This document shows, one piece after another, positions 1-8,400 of a stretch of 64,000 bases of DNA; position 1 is the stretch's first letter, and each line of letters starts with the position of its first letter. The stretch covers positions 3,099,709-3,163,708 of the forward strand of contig JAKJHU010000061.1 of NCBI GenBank assembly GCA_022316685.1. Direction: 5' to 3'. The position numbers and the translations under genes are program-made. Under the pieces are notes generated by a model. That model was not told where the DNA came from and searched no databases. It was given only the letters and a program-made list of their open reading frames with translations. Source of the DNA: Progne subis subis. Taxonomy: Eukaryota; Chordata; Aves; Passeriformes; Hirundinidae.

Positions 1-62
1 ACACTTGATCTCCAGCCAATAAACCCCTGGGTAGTTTCAGGTATTGGAGGAGATGGAAGCAC
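1..62 (-). CDS. CIMIP1: CIMIP1 coding exon 4 (partial, cut by window edge)
   Basis: The acceptor ACTTTAG ends at 63 and the exon opens at 62 in phase 0. It encodes VLPSPPIPETTQGFIGWRSS before the window ends. This continues the family alignment directly after the TPVEKYIK block of exon 3. The remaining C-terminal codons, the stop and the 3' UTR are outside the window. Confidence 0.93.
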   Translation of the reverse strand, partial: MLPSPPIPETTQGFIGWRSS

Positions 63-3000
63 CTAAAGTCAAAGTAACATGTAAAACTGGATGATGAAAA
101 GATTTTTAGGTTAAAGTTTCATGCAACATTGTCTTTTGTGCTGTAGCATTCTGAAACCAACAATTAAGTAATTCTTTAGTAATATATGTTGGATTTTTTT
201 TTTCAAAGTTTGGCTCAATAATAAGGGCTTTAATTACTTAACATTTTTAGATTTTTTTATTTTTTAATATTATGTATGGAAAAAGCTCAAGCCAAAGATC
301 ACCACTGTCATCTTTAATTAACTTCTGTAAACAGGAGAAATAGTGTTTTCTCCTTGCTGTAATACATTTGTTAGCAGTGCAGCTATGGAATAATAATTTT
401 AAATCCAAATGCCAAAGATATTACTGACCAAGCTGGCTTTTACATCAAGAACTACTTATTCATTCTACTTTCCTTCTACTTTAAAAGATGGGTGAGCAGC
501 AAGTTAATCTGCAACTAATCTAGCTAAAAAGGAAACAAAACAAAAGCCAACAGACTCTTTTCAGTGACTGCTGTGCTTTCTTTGGCTGAATCATCTCAAT
601 TGGGCACGTTCTATCATTTCAGCATCTGGGGACTTAGCAGAGAAATACACAGTAAGAGAACAATGTTTCAGTTCTCTTGCCAGAGTTGCTTCACTTTGTT
701 CTTTGGCCAAGATTAGAAAATGTTTATGATATTTAGGTGGAGCAGCTCCTCAGAAAAGATAATTTTTATGGCCTAAAGTGCCACCCACTGAGCGGGATAA
801 TGAAGGAATTCATGTCCCACTTTCGGTCTGGGGGAGGGGACTGTGCAGAAGCTTTTATTAGTCTAACCTAGAGAGAACAGATTTGACTGTTACCACAAGG
901 TAAATGTGCAGAAAGACAGTTCTGGGAAGGATGTATGAAACTTCACTCTGAATATGTAAAGGGTGACCTAAATCACAGCTAACCCTTCTCTTCCTCCCCG
1001 TTCTGAGGTGAAATGGAAACTCTGTTCCAATGAGCACCAGGCTCTGCATGCTTGTGGAGCAGCTGAAAACTGCAGGATTTGTTAATGCACCAACACCTTC
1101 ACGGGGCTGAGACGTGACTAAAACTGCAGCTGGGCTGAGATTGGAGGTCTGGGACAAAAGTGAAGAACAAGTAGCAGTCATGGCAGAAATTACGCCATTC
1201 CATTTCTCTACCACACTCAACACTAGCTCTTAATTTTTATTTTACTTTAATCTCAGTAAAAGCTTTTACTACCTCCTTACCTTATCTCCCCAACCTTGGA
1301 ATCCTTTGAAAGAAAGCTAGTTCAGCAAGTAAGAATTTCCAATCTCCTTTACATCCCTAATCTTCTCTAAGTGGACTAACCTTCCTTTTATTTAGCATAT
1401 TCTGCTTCCCCTTTTGTGAGTATGTTCCTCTCCCAATGTCACTGCTTTAGTTGCCTCTGGAGTCACCCTATTCCCTGGTGATCCTGACACACCATATTTA
1501 TAAATTAAACCATCAGTCACATTCTGCTCTCCAGCTGTTTGACAGCTTTAAGACTTCTAAATGTACATATAAATCATATAAAATAATTATGACTTGGCTT
1601 ATTAGAACCGGCTTCTTAATTATTTGTGGTACTGAAGAGGACAGTGGTATTGTCTCTGCCAAAAAGCAGACTGTTAAATAAAAGTAGAAAAATTACAACC
1701 ATATCCAAAGGACAATTCCTTGTCTTAAACAAATGTTTTTAAAGCAGTAGTTTGGCTCACAAATGCAGTTTACTTTGACTTATAGTTAAAGACCCCCCTC
1801 TATAAGACAACTGGTTTTCAGAGCTTGTGTGCTTTCTTAAGACAGATGTTGCTGTATTGCAATTTTAAAATCTAATTTCCTAACCTTAATGTATTTTTCC
1901 ACAGGTGTCACAGGTCGAATCCGCAGGTGATCTGGAAGCTGTAGCTTGGGCTTTGCATCTTCTTTCTTTTCATGTCCAATCAACTAAAACCAAAACATAT
2001 TTAAAACCTGGACTATTTACCTTTTGAAATAATACTGTAATATATGATATCCACACCATTCCCCTCATTGTTGCATATGAACTTCCTGTTCTTTCCACCT
2101 CAAGCAGGATTACTTATTCCAGTGCTTTGGAAATGACTGGGTATTTTTGTTCCAGAAGACATGCAAACTGCATTTATAACTATGCACGGGTTGCATCAAT
2201 CCTGTTCTTTAGCAATGAAATACTGTGATTCCAAAAGTAACATTATGTGCTACTGTATTCTAATATCTAAACATCACTGAGAAGAGACATCACTCCAAAT
2301 ATTTTCATTTGTTGTAGATTCCTCCACTGACAATTTAATTAGCTGGAACCTTTTCCCCTAGATTTTTAAAATACCATATGGAGAGACAAAGGGGAAATAT
2401 TTTCCTGTCAGTGTGCATCTAGTACTTGTTAGCACTATTAGGAGTCATGTTTCTCAAGAGAAATATGTCAGAATATGCACGGCATGTGAATTACCACTTG
2501 ATTGGTATTTTATTCAGAGGAAAACTGAAAATTTGAACCATTTCAAAAGTAAAGTAGTGCAGTTGTTACCTTGGATGCCGGTGTAGTAAAGCATGCTCAG
2601 TACCTTTCTAGTCTTCTATGCTCTCGTAATTTTGTGTCCAGATAAATTTGTGCACAAGTATTTCATGTGTTGCTTATATTATAAGCTATATTATATGCCA
2701 TTCAATTTTACCTCCTCAAGAGGCGTTTTCAAAAATCCCCATTTTTCAGCCCATCTTTTTGCTGCATCTCCTTCTTTTTCAATATGTTTTTTCCTGAAAC
2801 CAACAGACAAATATTTAAGATTACTTTGAAAACTTACATTAAAAAAAAAAAATAATAATAAAAAAACAAACAAAAAACCCCCCCAACAAGCTAACCCAAC
2901 TATTGATGTCACAAAGCACGGCACTTTAGCAGGAATCTTTTAAACTTCCATCTCACAACAGCAAGTTGATGTACAAATTATCATTGTCTGACTCAGAGCT

Positions 3001-3402
3001 AACTGGGAAAACACTTTCCAGAGATTTGAAACACGGCATGTGAACGCACTGCTTTTAAATTATGTTTCGTTAAGAAGCGGAGGATGTTGAAAAGTAAGCA
3101 CCTACGTCCTTTCAAATATTCTTTCGTTTACTGTGTCGACTGGCGAGATGCCCCGACCCCGCGCCCGGCGGGGAAGGAAAGGCGCACTGGAGCCAGCTCT
3201 AAAAGCCCTGATTTTTTTACCAAGGCACGCTTTACCCAGTGCTCTTTAATGCTCCTTAAACACATTCAGAACTCTTTCAGCGCGGGGCTAAGGGGCGGGA
3301 GGGGAAGGTGCACGGGAGCAGCAGCAGAGCAGCGATGTTTGCCGGGGCCGGGCGGGGCTGTTACCAGTAGTTGTCCCGCGCTATGAAGTTGGTGGGCTCC
3401 AT
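1..3402 (-). CDS. CIMIP1: CIMIP1 (C20orf85/LLC1), ciliary microtubule inner protein 1; 3'-truncated by window edge
   Basis: The gene is split into four minus-strand coding exons: 3402-3365, 2793-2712, 1983-1885 and 62-1, with the last running off the window. Joined, they give 93 whole codons plus a partial one. Intron phases are 2, 0 and 0, and every intron has GT...AG ends. The product matches what I know of the vertebrate C20orf85 (LLC1) family: a KWGFLKTPLEE block in exon 2, the RIRPVTPVEKYIK block in exon 3 and TTQGFIGWRS in exon 4. In mammals this small protein binds inside the doublet microtubules of motile cilia; no enzyme motif, signal peptide or membrane segment is seen. The start is the ATG at 3402-3400, which has an in-frame TGA seven codons upstream (3423-3421) and a G at +4. 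About 35 C-terminal codons, by comparison with the human protein, should lie left of base 1. The promoter is the CpG island around exon 1. The identification rests on remembered family sequence, not on a search. Confidence 0.95.
63..1884 (-). other. CIMIP1 intron 3
   Basis: This 1.8-kb AT-rich intron lies between exons 3 and 4. I see no internal exon, repeat family or RNA gene in it. The open frames within it have no family resemblance and no supporting splice or composition signal. Confidence 0.85.
1885..1983 (-). CDS. CIMIP1: CIMIP1 coding exon 3
   Basis: This exon has 99 bases, exactly 33 codons, and is phase 0 at both ends. It encodes a lysine-rich linker (GHEKKEDAKPKLQLP) and then RIRPVTPVEKYIK, the most conserved block I recognise in the family. 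The acceptor is GGTTTTAG and the donor GTTAGG. Confidence 0.95.
1984..2711 (-). other. CIMIP1 intron 2
   Basis: This 728-bp AT-rich intron is bounded by donor GTAAAA and acceptor GTTTTAG. Nothing else is recognisable in it. Confidence 0.9.
2712..2793 (-). CDS. CIMIP1: CIMIP1 coding exon 2
   Basis: This exon has 82 bases: one base completing Trp and 27 codons. It encodes a basic, charged helix-like stretch followed by the family signature KRWAEKWGFLKTPLEE. The acceptor is TTGGTTTCAG (to 2794) and the donor GTAAAA (from 2711). A T-rich tract on the minus strand (2841-2877) lies 50-85 bases upstream of the acceptor. Confidence 0.93.
2794..3364 (-). other. CIMIP1 intron 1
   Basis: This 571-bp intron has its exon-1-proximal half (about 3130-3364) inside the GC-rich CpG island. 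The exon-2-proximal part is AT-rich and contains an A-rich run at 2841-2877 followed by seven C's. Confidence 0.88.
2841..2884. repeat. A-rich low-complexity tract followed by C run
   Basis: The tract has a run of A's, then AAT/AAAC-type interruptions, then seven C's. It looks like a degenerate poly-A or simple repeat. On the CIMIP1 strand it is a T-rich stretch upstream of the exon 2 acceptor. Confidence 0.8.
3365..3402 (-). CDS. CIMIP1: CIMIP1 coding exon 1
   Basis: This exon holds 38 coding bases: twelve codons starting MEPTNFIARDNY, plus the first two bases of a Trp codon that exon 2 completes. The donor is GTAACA (from 3364 downwards). The N-terminus aligns with the short segment ending in Asp-Glu-Ile-Trp of the mammalian protein. 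It lacks the roughly 13 extra residues that precede an internal Met in human. The upstream in-frame TGA rules out a longer N-terminus within this exon. A 5' UTR must continue to higher coordinates, but I cannot place the transcription start. Confidence 0.9.
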
Positions 3403-3427
3403 CGGGCGGGGACCGGAGCTTCACCTT

Positions 3428-3566
3428 AGCCCCGGCGGCACCGGAGATGCGCCTCAGCCCCGGCGGCACCGGGGATTTGCCTCAGCCCCGGCGGCACCGG
3501 AGATGCGCCTCAGCCCCGGCGGCACCGGGGATTTGCCTCAGCCCCGGCGGCACCGGAGATGCGCCG
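3428..3566. repeat. 28-bp GC-rich minisatellite with alternating (dimeric) units
   Basis: Five head-to-tail 28-bp units start at 3428, 3456, 3484, 3512 and 3540. Each begins AGCCCCGGCGGCACCGG. Two versions alternate A-B-A-B-A: A continues AGATGCGCCTC and B continues GGATTTGCCTC. The higher-order repeat is therefore a 56-bp dimer in 2.5 copies. The last unit degrades into CGCGGCCGC. The array lies 26-164 bp upstream of the CIMIP1 ATG, in its probable 5' UTR or core promoter. Confidence 0.93.
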
Positions 3567-3579
3567 CGGCCGCTCGGGC

Positions 3580-3592
3580 GTTGCGGGGCAAC
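3580..3592. promoter_or_regulatory. RFX-type X-box upstream of CIMIP1
   Basis: The site reads GTTGCGGGGCAAC. This is a GTNRCC half-site with one mismatch, a one-base spacer and a perfect GGCAAC (RGYAAC) half-site. RFX factors bind such near-palindromes in promoters of cilia genes. It lies 178 bp upstream of the ATG, a position typical of X-boxes, and fits the ciliary role of the gene. Binding itself is inferred. Confidence 0.6.
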
Positions 3593-3605
3593 GGCGGCGG
3601 GGCGA

Positions 3606-4010
3606 ACTCATGTGGGCGGGCACAAGATGGAGGGAAGGGCGAGAAGGTGTTTAATAAAACGTTGGCAAGTGCCCACACACTCTCTGAAGGGAAGGATCGC
3701 ATTTTCTCGTCCTTCGGAAGCTCTCCGGCGGCACCACAGCCATGTATCAAGGAAAAAAAAGTAAAAATAAAAACCCCACTCCCTGCTTTCTTGAGGGCGC
3801 TCAGGCGGGCACAAGATGGCGGCAGGGGCGGGGCCAAGGCAATGGGCGGGGGGGGTGTAAGCATCGCGTAATAAAAAGTGCGCAATGCTCGCGTGCTCCG
3901 TGTTCGGAGGGAGTCTCTCTTGTCTTTTCGAAGTTTTCTGGTGGCCCTGCAGCCATTTCTCAGGGGGGAAAAAAAGGCAAAATCCCACTCCCTGCTCTCT
4001 CGAGGCCAGG
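3606..4010. repeat. Diverged tandem duplication of a ~200-bp GC-rich module (possibly LTR-derived)
   Basis: Two head-to-tail copies (about 3606-3803 and 3804-4010) share anchors in the same order. These are GCGGGCACAAGATGG (3616 and 3805), AATAAAA (3653 and 3870), a CGGAAGCTCTCCGGCGGC-like block ending CAGCCAT, an A-rich run, and CCCACTCCCTGC with TGAGG or CGAGG. The offset between anchors drifts from 189 to 217 bp, so indels have accumulated and the duplication is not recent. A GC-rich front, an internal AATAAA and a following T/GT-rich part would fit an old retroviral LTR. I see no matching TG...CA ends or target duplication, so that origin is only a possibility. Confidence 0.65.
3813..3835 (+). 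promoter_or_regulatory. YY1 motif followed by GC box
   Basis: AAGATGGCGGC (3813-3823) is a full YY1 consensus in the orientation usually found just downstream of a start site. GGGGCGGGGC (3825-3834) is an Sp1-type GC box. The first copy of the duplicated module carries a degraded version (CAAGATGGAGGG, 3622-3633). The plus-strand ATG inside the YY1 site opens a 14-codon frame ending in TAA at 3858-3860. Confidence 0.6.
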
Positions 4011-4029
4011 GGAAGTGCTCGGTAATTTT

Positions 4030-4047
4030 TATATATATATATATATA

Positions 4048-4104
<57 letters not shown>
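4030..4104. repeat. (TA)9 microsatellite followed by a 54-base poly-T
   Basis: A TA dinucleotide tract (4030-4047) is followed, after CAA, by an uninterrupted run of 54 T's (4051-4104). On the minus strand this is poly-A, so it could be the tail of an old retroposed copy whose body is no longer recognisable, or simply an expanded homopolymer. The length may be inexact because such runs are hard to sequence. Confidence 0.95.
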
Positions 4105-4105
<1 letters not shown>

Positions 4106-4531
4106 GTATATGTGTGTGTCTTCAAATGAAGGAAGGCACTTTTGGGTTAAGGTGGCGGAAAGCTTTTCAGCCTGCTGTCCTATTCCTGGTTCCTCTTGCT
4201 ACACACCAAAATAGTTCTTACATTATTTCATTGGGAAGCCACAATGATACAGTGTCTGTCTGGTCTCTTTTTCTGATAAATCTCCTTTACAAGCCACACG
4301 ACTGAAGTTCTGAGAAAGACTTCTACCTACTTTATAACTTCGATGTGAGAACCTAGGACATATTTACAGCTTGTAAAGGGTTCGTTGTGTTCCAATATAT
4401 TAATACTTTTCGCTCTGAATTTTTGGGGTGTTTTTATTTTCTTGCAGTTGCTGGATAAAGTATTTCAAGGACGAGTGGAGCCAGCTGTCTCTTTGCCTGC
4501 ATGGGTTTAAATGGTCCCCCGACCTCTTTCT

Positions 4532-4563
4532 TGTAGAAATTGACTAGTGTAGAAATTGACTTG
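4532..4563. repeat. 16-bp tandem duplication
   Basis: Two adjacent 16-bp units read TGTAGAAATTGACTAG and TGTAGAAATTGACTTG, differing at one base. A third unit begins (TGTA) and stops. Confidence 0.9.
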
Positions 4564-4934
4564 TGTAAACACCCTGGAAATAGTTAATGGGACCCTCCCA
4601 TCACTGGACGCGTGTTATCCTTATTAGAGAATAAATGAAGGAAGGTTTTGACTTCAGCTGAGCTGTTTACAGGCAGTGTATTTGAATGTTTAATTATTAG
4701 ACTTAAAATAAGTAAATCAGCGGTTCTAAAGCCCTTAAATATTTAAGTATGAGAATACTATATACATTTATTAGTCATTTTAGAAGTACTAAGAACCTCT
4801 GTTTGAGAAAGAGGAGAATAAAAAAAGCCTTCTGTAGTTCTAAAATAGCGATTAATACTGCTCTTCTGGATCTCTGAAAATCATTAAAGTATCAACAAAT
4901 GGAATATTTCACTTACATGCCATTTCTTGATTCT

Positions 4935-4949
4935 CTAATTGATAATTAG
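4935..4949. promoter_or_regulatory. Palindromic paired homeodomain-type site
   Basis: CTAATT-GAT-AATTAG is a perfect inverted repeat carrying two TAATT cores. It is followed within ten bases by a POU/homeodomain-like GCATGCAATTAAAT. The surrounding 4920-5050 has the look of an AT-rich vertebrate enhancer. That it is regulatory is inference only. Confidence 0.3.
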
Positions 4950-5430
4950 GCATGCAATTAAATCAGCTGGGTCTCCTATCACACCCATAAATGTTTACTC
5001 ATTGTCCTACTTAATTAACTCCTGCTGCTTTGTCACATTTATCTCAGGAGTCTTCTTATTGCTTTGATGCTTTCTGTGAAAAAAGATAATTTGTTAATGA
5101 AACAATCAGATCTGTAGTTTCCTGTGTCAGGGCTTAAACTGCACCAGCATTTGTCAAGAGAGAGGAAACTTTATAGTTGTAGAAATAGGGCTTCATCATG
5201 TTCAAGTCTTATGCACTTGTTTCTCAGATGAGAGAATGTAGTAAATGAGTAGTTAGTCATCGGTCTTATTAGGCTCTTATGAGCACAGGGCAATATTAGA
5301 ATTGCACTATGAGAAAAAAGTGAAATAGGATTTTAATGAGCTAGTAATGGTACAGAATGTCAGGAACACAGGTCTGTTGGGATTCCAAAGTCTTCTGTGG
5401 AAAGTCTGGATCGTGCAGCTGCATATGACG

Positions 5431-5455
5431 GCGTTTGTCATCGTGTGACAAATGC
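5431..5455. repeat. Inverted repeat, 10-bp arms
   Basis: Arms GCGTTTGTCA (5431-5440) and TGACAAATGC (5446-5455) are complementary except for one G-T wobble, around the loop TCGTG. The arms present TGTCA/TGACA cores of the MEIS/TGIF type. Confidence 0.7.
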
Positions 5456-8400
5456 TGAAATAGATCCTACATCACTCAATGTATCACCTTTAAATAGAAT
5501 CAAGTCTCAATACTTGGTGCTTTCAAGATGGGTAAATTCTGTCTGGATGTGGCCATAAATGCTGAAATTCCAGTTCTTCCTGTCATCTTCTTATGAGGAA
5601 TTATCCAATTATTCAGCTGTTTGGTAGTGCCGCTGTTGAACAAGAACTCACAACTGTTCTTCAAGAATTTACACCTTGTCCATGACTTGAGAGTTGCACA
5701 TTAGTATCTGGAGTTTGAGAAATCTTTCACCTGTCTCAGGCATTGTTCCACCTCTGGGAAGCAGTTGGGGTTTTTTACAGCCCCTGTACTCCATTTTCTC
5801 AGTCGAAATAAGTGCTTGAGGTGCTGTGTTCTGATGCAGTCTGGGTACTGACTGATAGGGATTAAAGCTATCCAAGGGGAAAATGAGGTGCTTTAACCCA
5901 GATACAGTTTTCTGTGTAGGTGTACAAATGCTTCCACCAGCTCATGATGTAATGGTAATGCAGGAGGGCTTGGAGGAGGGCAGTGCTGGGTGCTAGGTCC
6001 AGGTTTTTCCGCTGTTTTAGGATGTTGTGTTGACACAAACACAGGTATTGCCCTGTGGAATAATTCAGGGAACCAGATAGGCTCTGCAGAAAGTCAGCTC
6101 ACTCTTTTAATTGCTTTCACAGAACAGTTTCACGAGCAGTTGGACTTCTGCATGGAGGCAGCAGACAGAATGGAGACAGAAAAAGGTGATGTGAGCTGAA
6201 ATGAGCAACCCAGGGTAGGTGGATATCTTAAACCTCTACTGCTGCAGAAGAATGTATAATGCAATGTTGGCTTTGTTAATGTTTGGATTTTTGAAAATCA
6301 GAGTTAAGTTTTGGTTTTCTGGAAATTTCATGTGTCTACCCTGATACAAGAACGTTAAGGCTTTGTATAATGGTTGTTTATGGAGAGAAGTATCTAGATG
6401 AGTACACAAAAGCTTTCTGCATCATAGTCTGAAATTACCAAGGGAAAAAAACCTGGTCTCTTTTGAGTTCTATGTAAGGATTTGTAAGTGTTGTTTATGA
6501 GCATCCCCACTCCCACATTGGTGTGTGCTGAGATTTACATCTATGTGATACTCAGATTCAAGTGCTAAAGAATTGTTGCTAAATCAACCTTTGTATTGTG
6601 TACCTGTTTTCTGAACGCTTGTGAAGCAAACTGGAGACCGTCTGGTATAACAGAAACTGGTTTTCTTGTGGAGTTGATGGTTACACAGAGGAGTTCTTTC
6701 TTTGTGGGAGCAGCTCCAGCACCGGGTCCTGCTGGAGAGATGTTTGTAAATGCTGTTTTCAGAGTGGAAATTCAGGGCAGTGTCACACGTGTGCTGTGAG
6801 CAGCACATGCTCTCAATTTGGACAATTACCCCAGAGCTCTGTTGCCAAACCAGTATGTGACCAGTAAATCCCAAACATTCCTGTGGTGCCGTGGCTTTTG
6901 CTGGATGTGTGGCAGCTCTAGAGGCAACTGGCGATGCTCTGATGGGGCTGTCTGGCTGGAAAAGGGGAACAAATGCCCTCCACTGATGGCAGATAACAGC
7001 AGTGAGGGAGGGGGAATGAAGATGTCTCTAAGGAAACTTGCAGTGGGGTGCATCAGCCTGTGTTCTCTGTGTTTGTCAAGGCCTGCGCCTCACACCCGAA
7101 AGTGCCATCTTTGCATCTAAAACGTTGAAGAGCAGCTTCATTATTTTCTTTCAGCTGCACTAATCTTTCCCTCCACATCAGCAATGTCAGAACCTCTGAA
7201 AGTGAAGCTCTCTGCTGAGGTGTTTATATATCCATTTGTGTATCTGTGCTTAGGCTTTTGCATTGAAAATATTTACCAAAAAATATTAGTTAGGATGGGC
7301 AGTTTTGTGTTTGCTGCTCCTGTTTGCTCAATTTGCAACGTGAGGTGTGGAAGTCTAAAAGAGGAGTATTTGAGCATAACTTCAGTGTCTTTTTGTAATG
7401 TTTTTACGTGATATTTCAGATGTAGACAGCCCGAGACTGCCTTGTTATGATTAGTGTGATTTAAGTAATGAAGTCCCATTGACACAGACTGGTTTCATTT
7501 AAAAAAACCCTGCTAAAGTCTATCACATCAAGAACATGTTAATTGGAGCTCCTGAATTTCCATTTATGAATGTAATCCAACAGCCTGGTTAGAATCATTA
7601 TATGATGTGGCAAAATTTAGAACTCATCTTATTGTGGCTGTAGTTATCCAGTGGCTTTTGAAACAGGGAGGGCATGTTTGTTTTCCCAATGATAATATGT
7701 TCCTTTTTTTGTCCCTGAAATGGCACTTACAGCCACAGCTTTATGCAGATTTCTGTGCTTGAAAAATCCAGTAATTCCTGGAATTTTATTTGATTTTGAG
7801 CAGATTCATTCCTTTTTATTCAAACTAAGGATTTACACGAGAGACTGCTTTACACTAAACTTGATGGATACATTTCTCTTTCTGTTGCACTTGGTGGAAA
7901 TATACATGCCCTCCAAATAAAATTACTTGTTTTATGGATATGGAGACCTTTTGTCACTTTCAAACTGGAGGAGGTGTTTGCATTAAAATCCCTGAGTCGC
8001 AGGCATTGTCTCAGAGCACAGCTCCCCAGGTCTGCTTGCAGAACGGTGCCCTGGTGCAGTTCCAAAGAATACAGCCGCCACTTGTAGCCACTGGAAAAAT
8101 TTCTTGTAAATGCCAATGTGCAACAATTAACAGAACTCTCCTGCTGCTATGAGAAGTACCTAGGCACCATATGAATTAAAGATGAAGGAGAAAAACACAA
8201 TTTTAAATTTTGTTGCATTGTATAGACTGAAATCTAACTCTTCATGGTCTTTGGAAGTATTTTTTTGTTTCAATACAGTGCATGTTTCAAATCAGAAAGC
8301 GTCTCCTATTTTCCTTTTGCCTGAAAGGCAGGGGGTCTGGGACATTTTAATAGCTTTCATAGCCTACTCTGCAAATATATTATTGCTGCACAATAGTTTC

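Larger units (their letters stand above)
3130..3620. promoter_or_regulatory. CpG island spanning CIMIP1 exon 1 and its 5' flank
   Basis: CpG density rises sharply from about 3130, after AT-rich intron sequence. It stays high through the ATG (3402) and the GC-rich minisatellite to about 3620, and GC-rich sequence resumes at 3790-4010. The placement around exon 1 and the lack of an obvious TATA element suggest a CpG-island promoter firing to the left. The exact start site cannot be read from sequence. Confidence 0.75.

Noticed and set aside
3371..4305. Plus- and minus-strand open frames of 100-195 residues around the CIMIP1 promoter
   Set aside because: They are read through the CpG island, the 28-bp repeat and the 54-base poly-T, and so consist of Gly/Pro/Arg repeats or Lys/Phe homopolymers. 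Composition artefacts.
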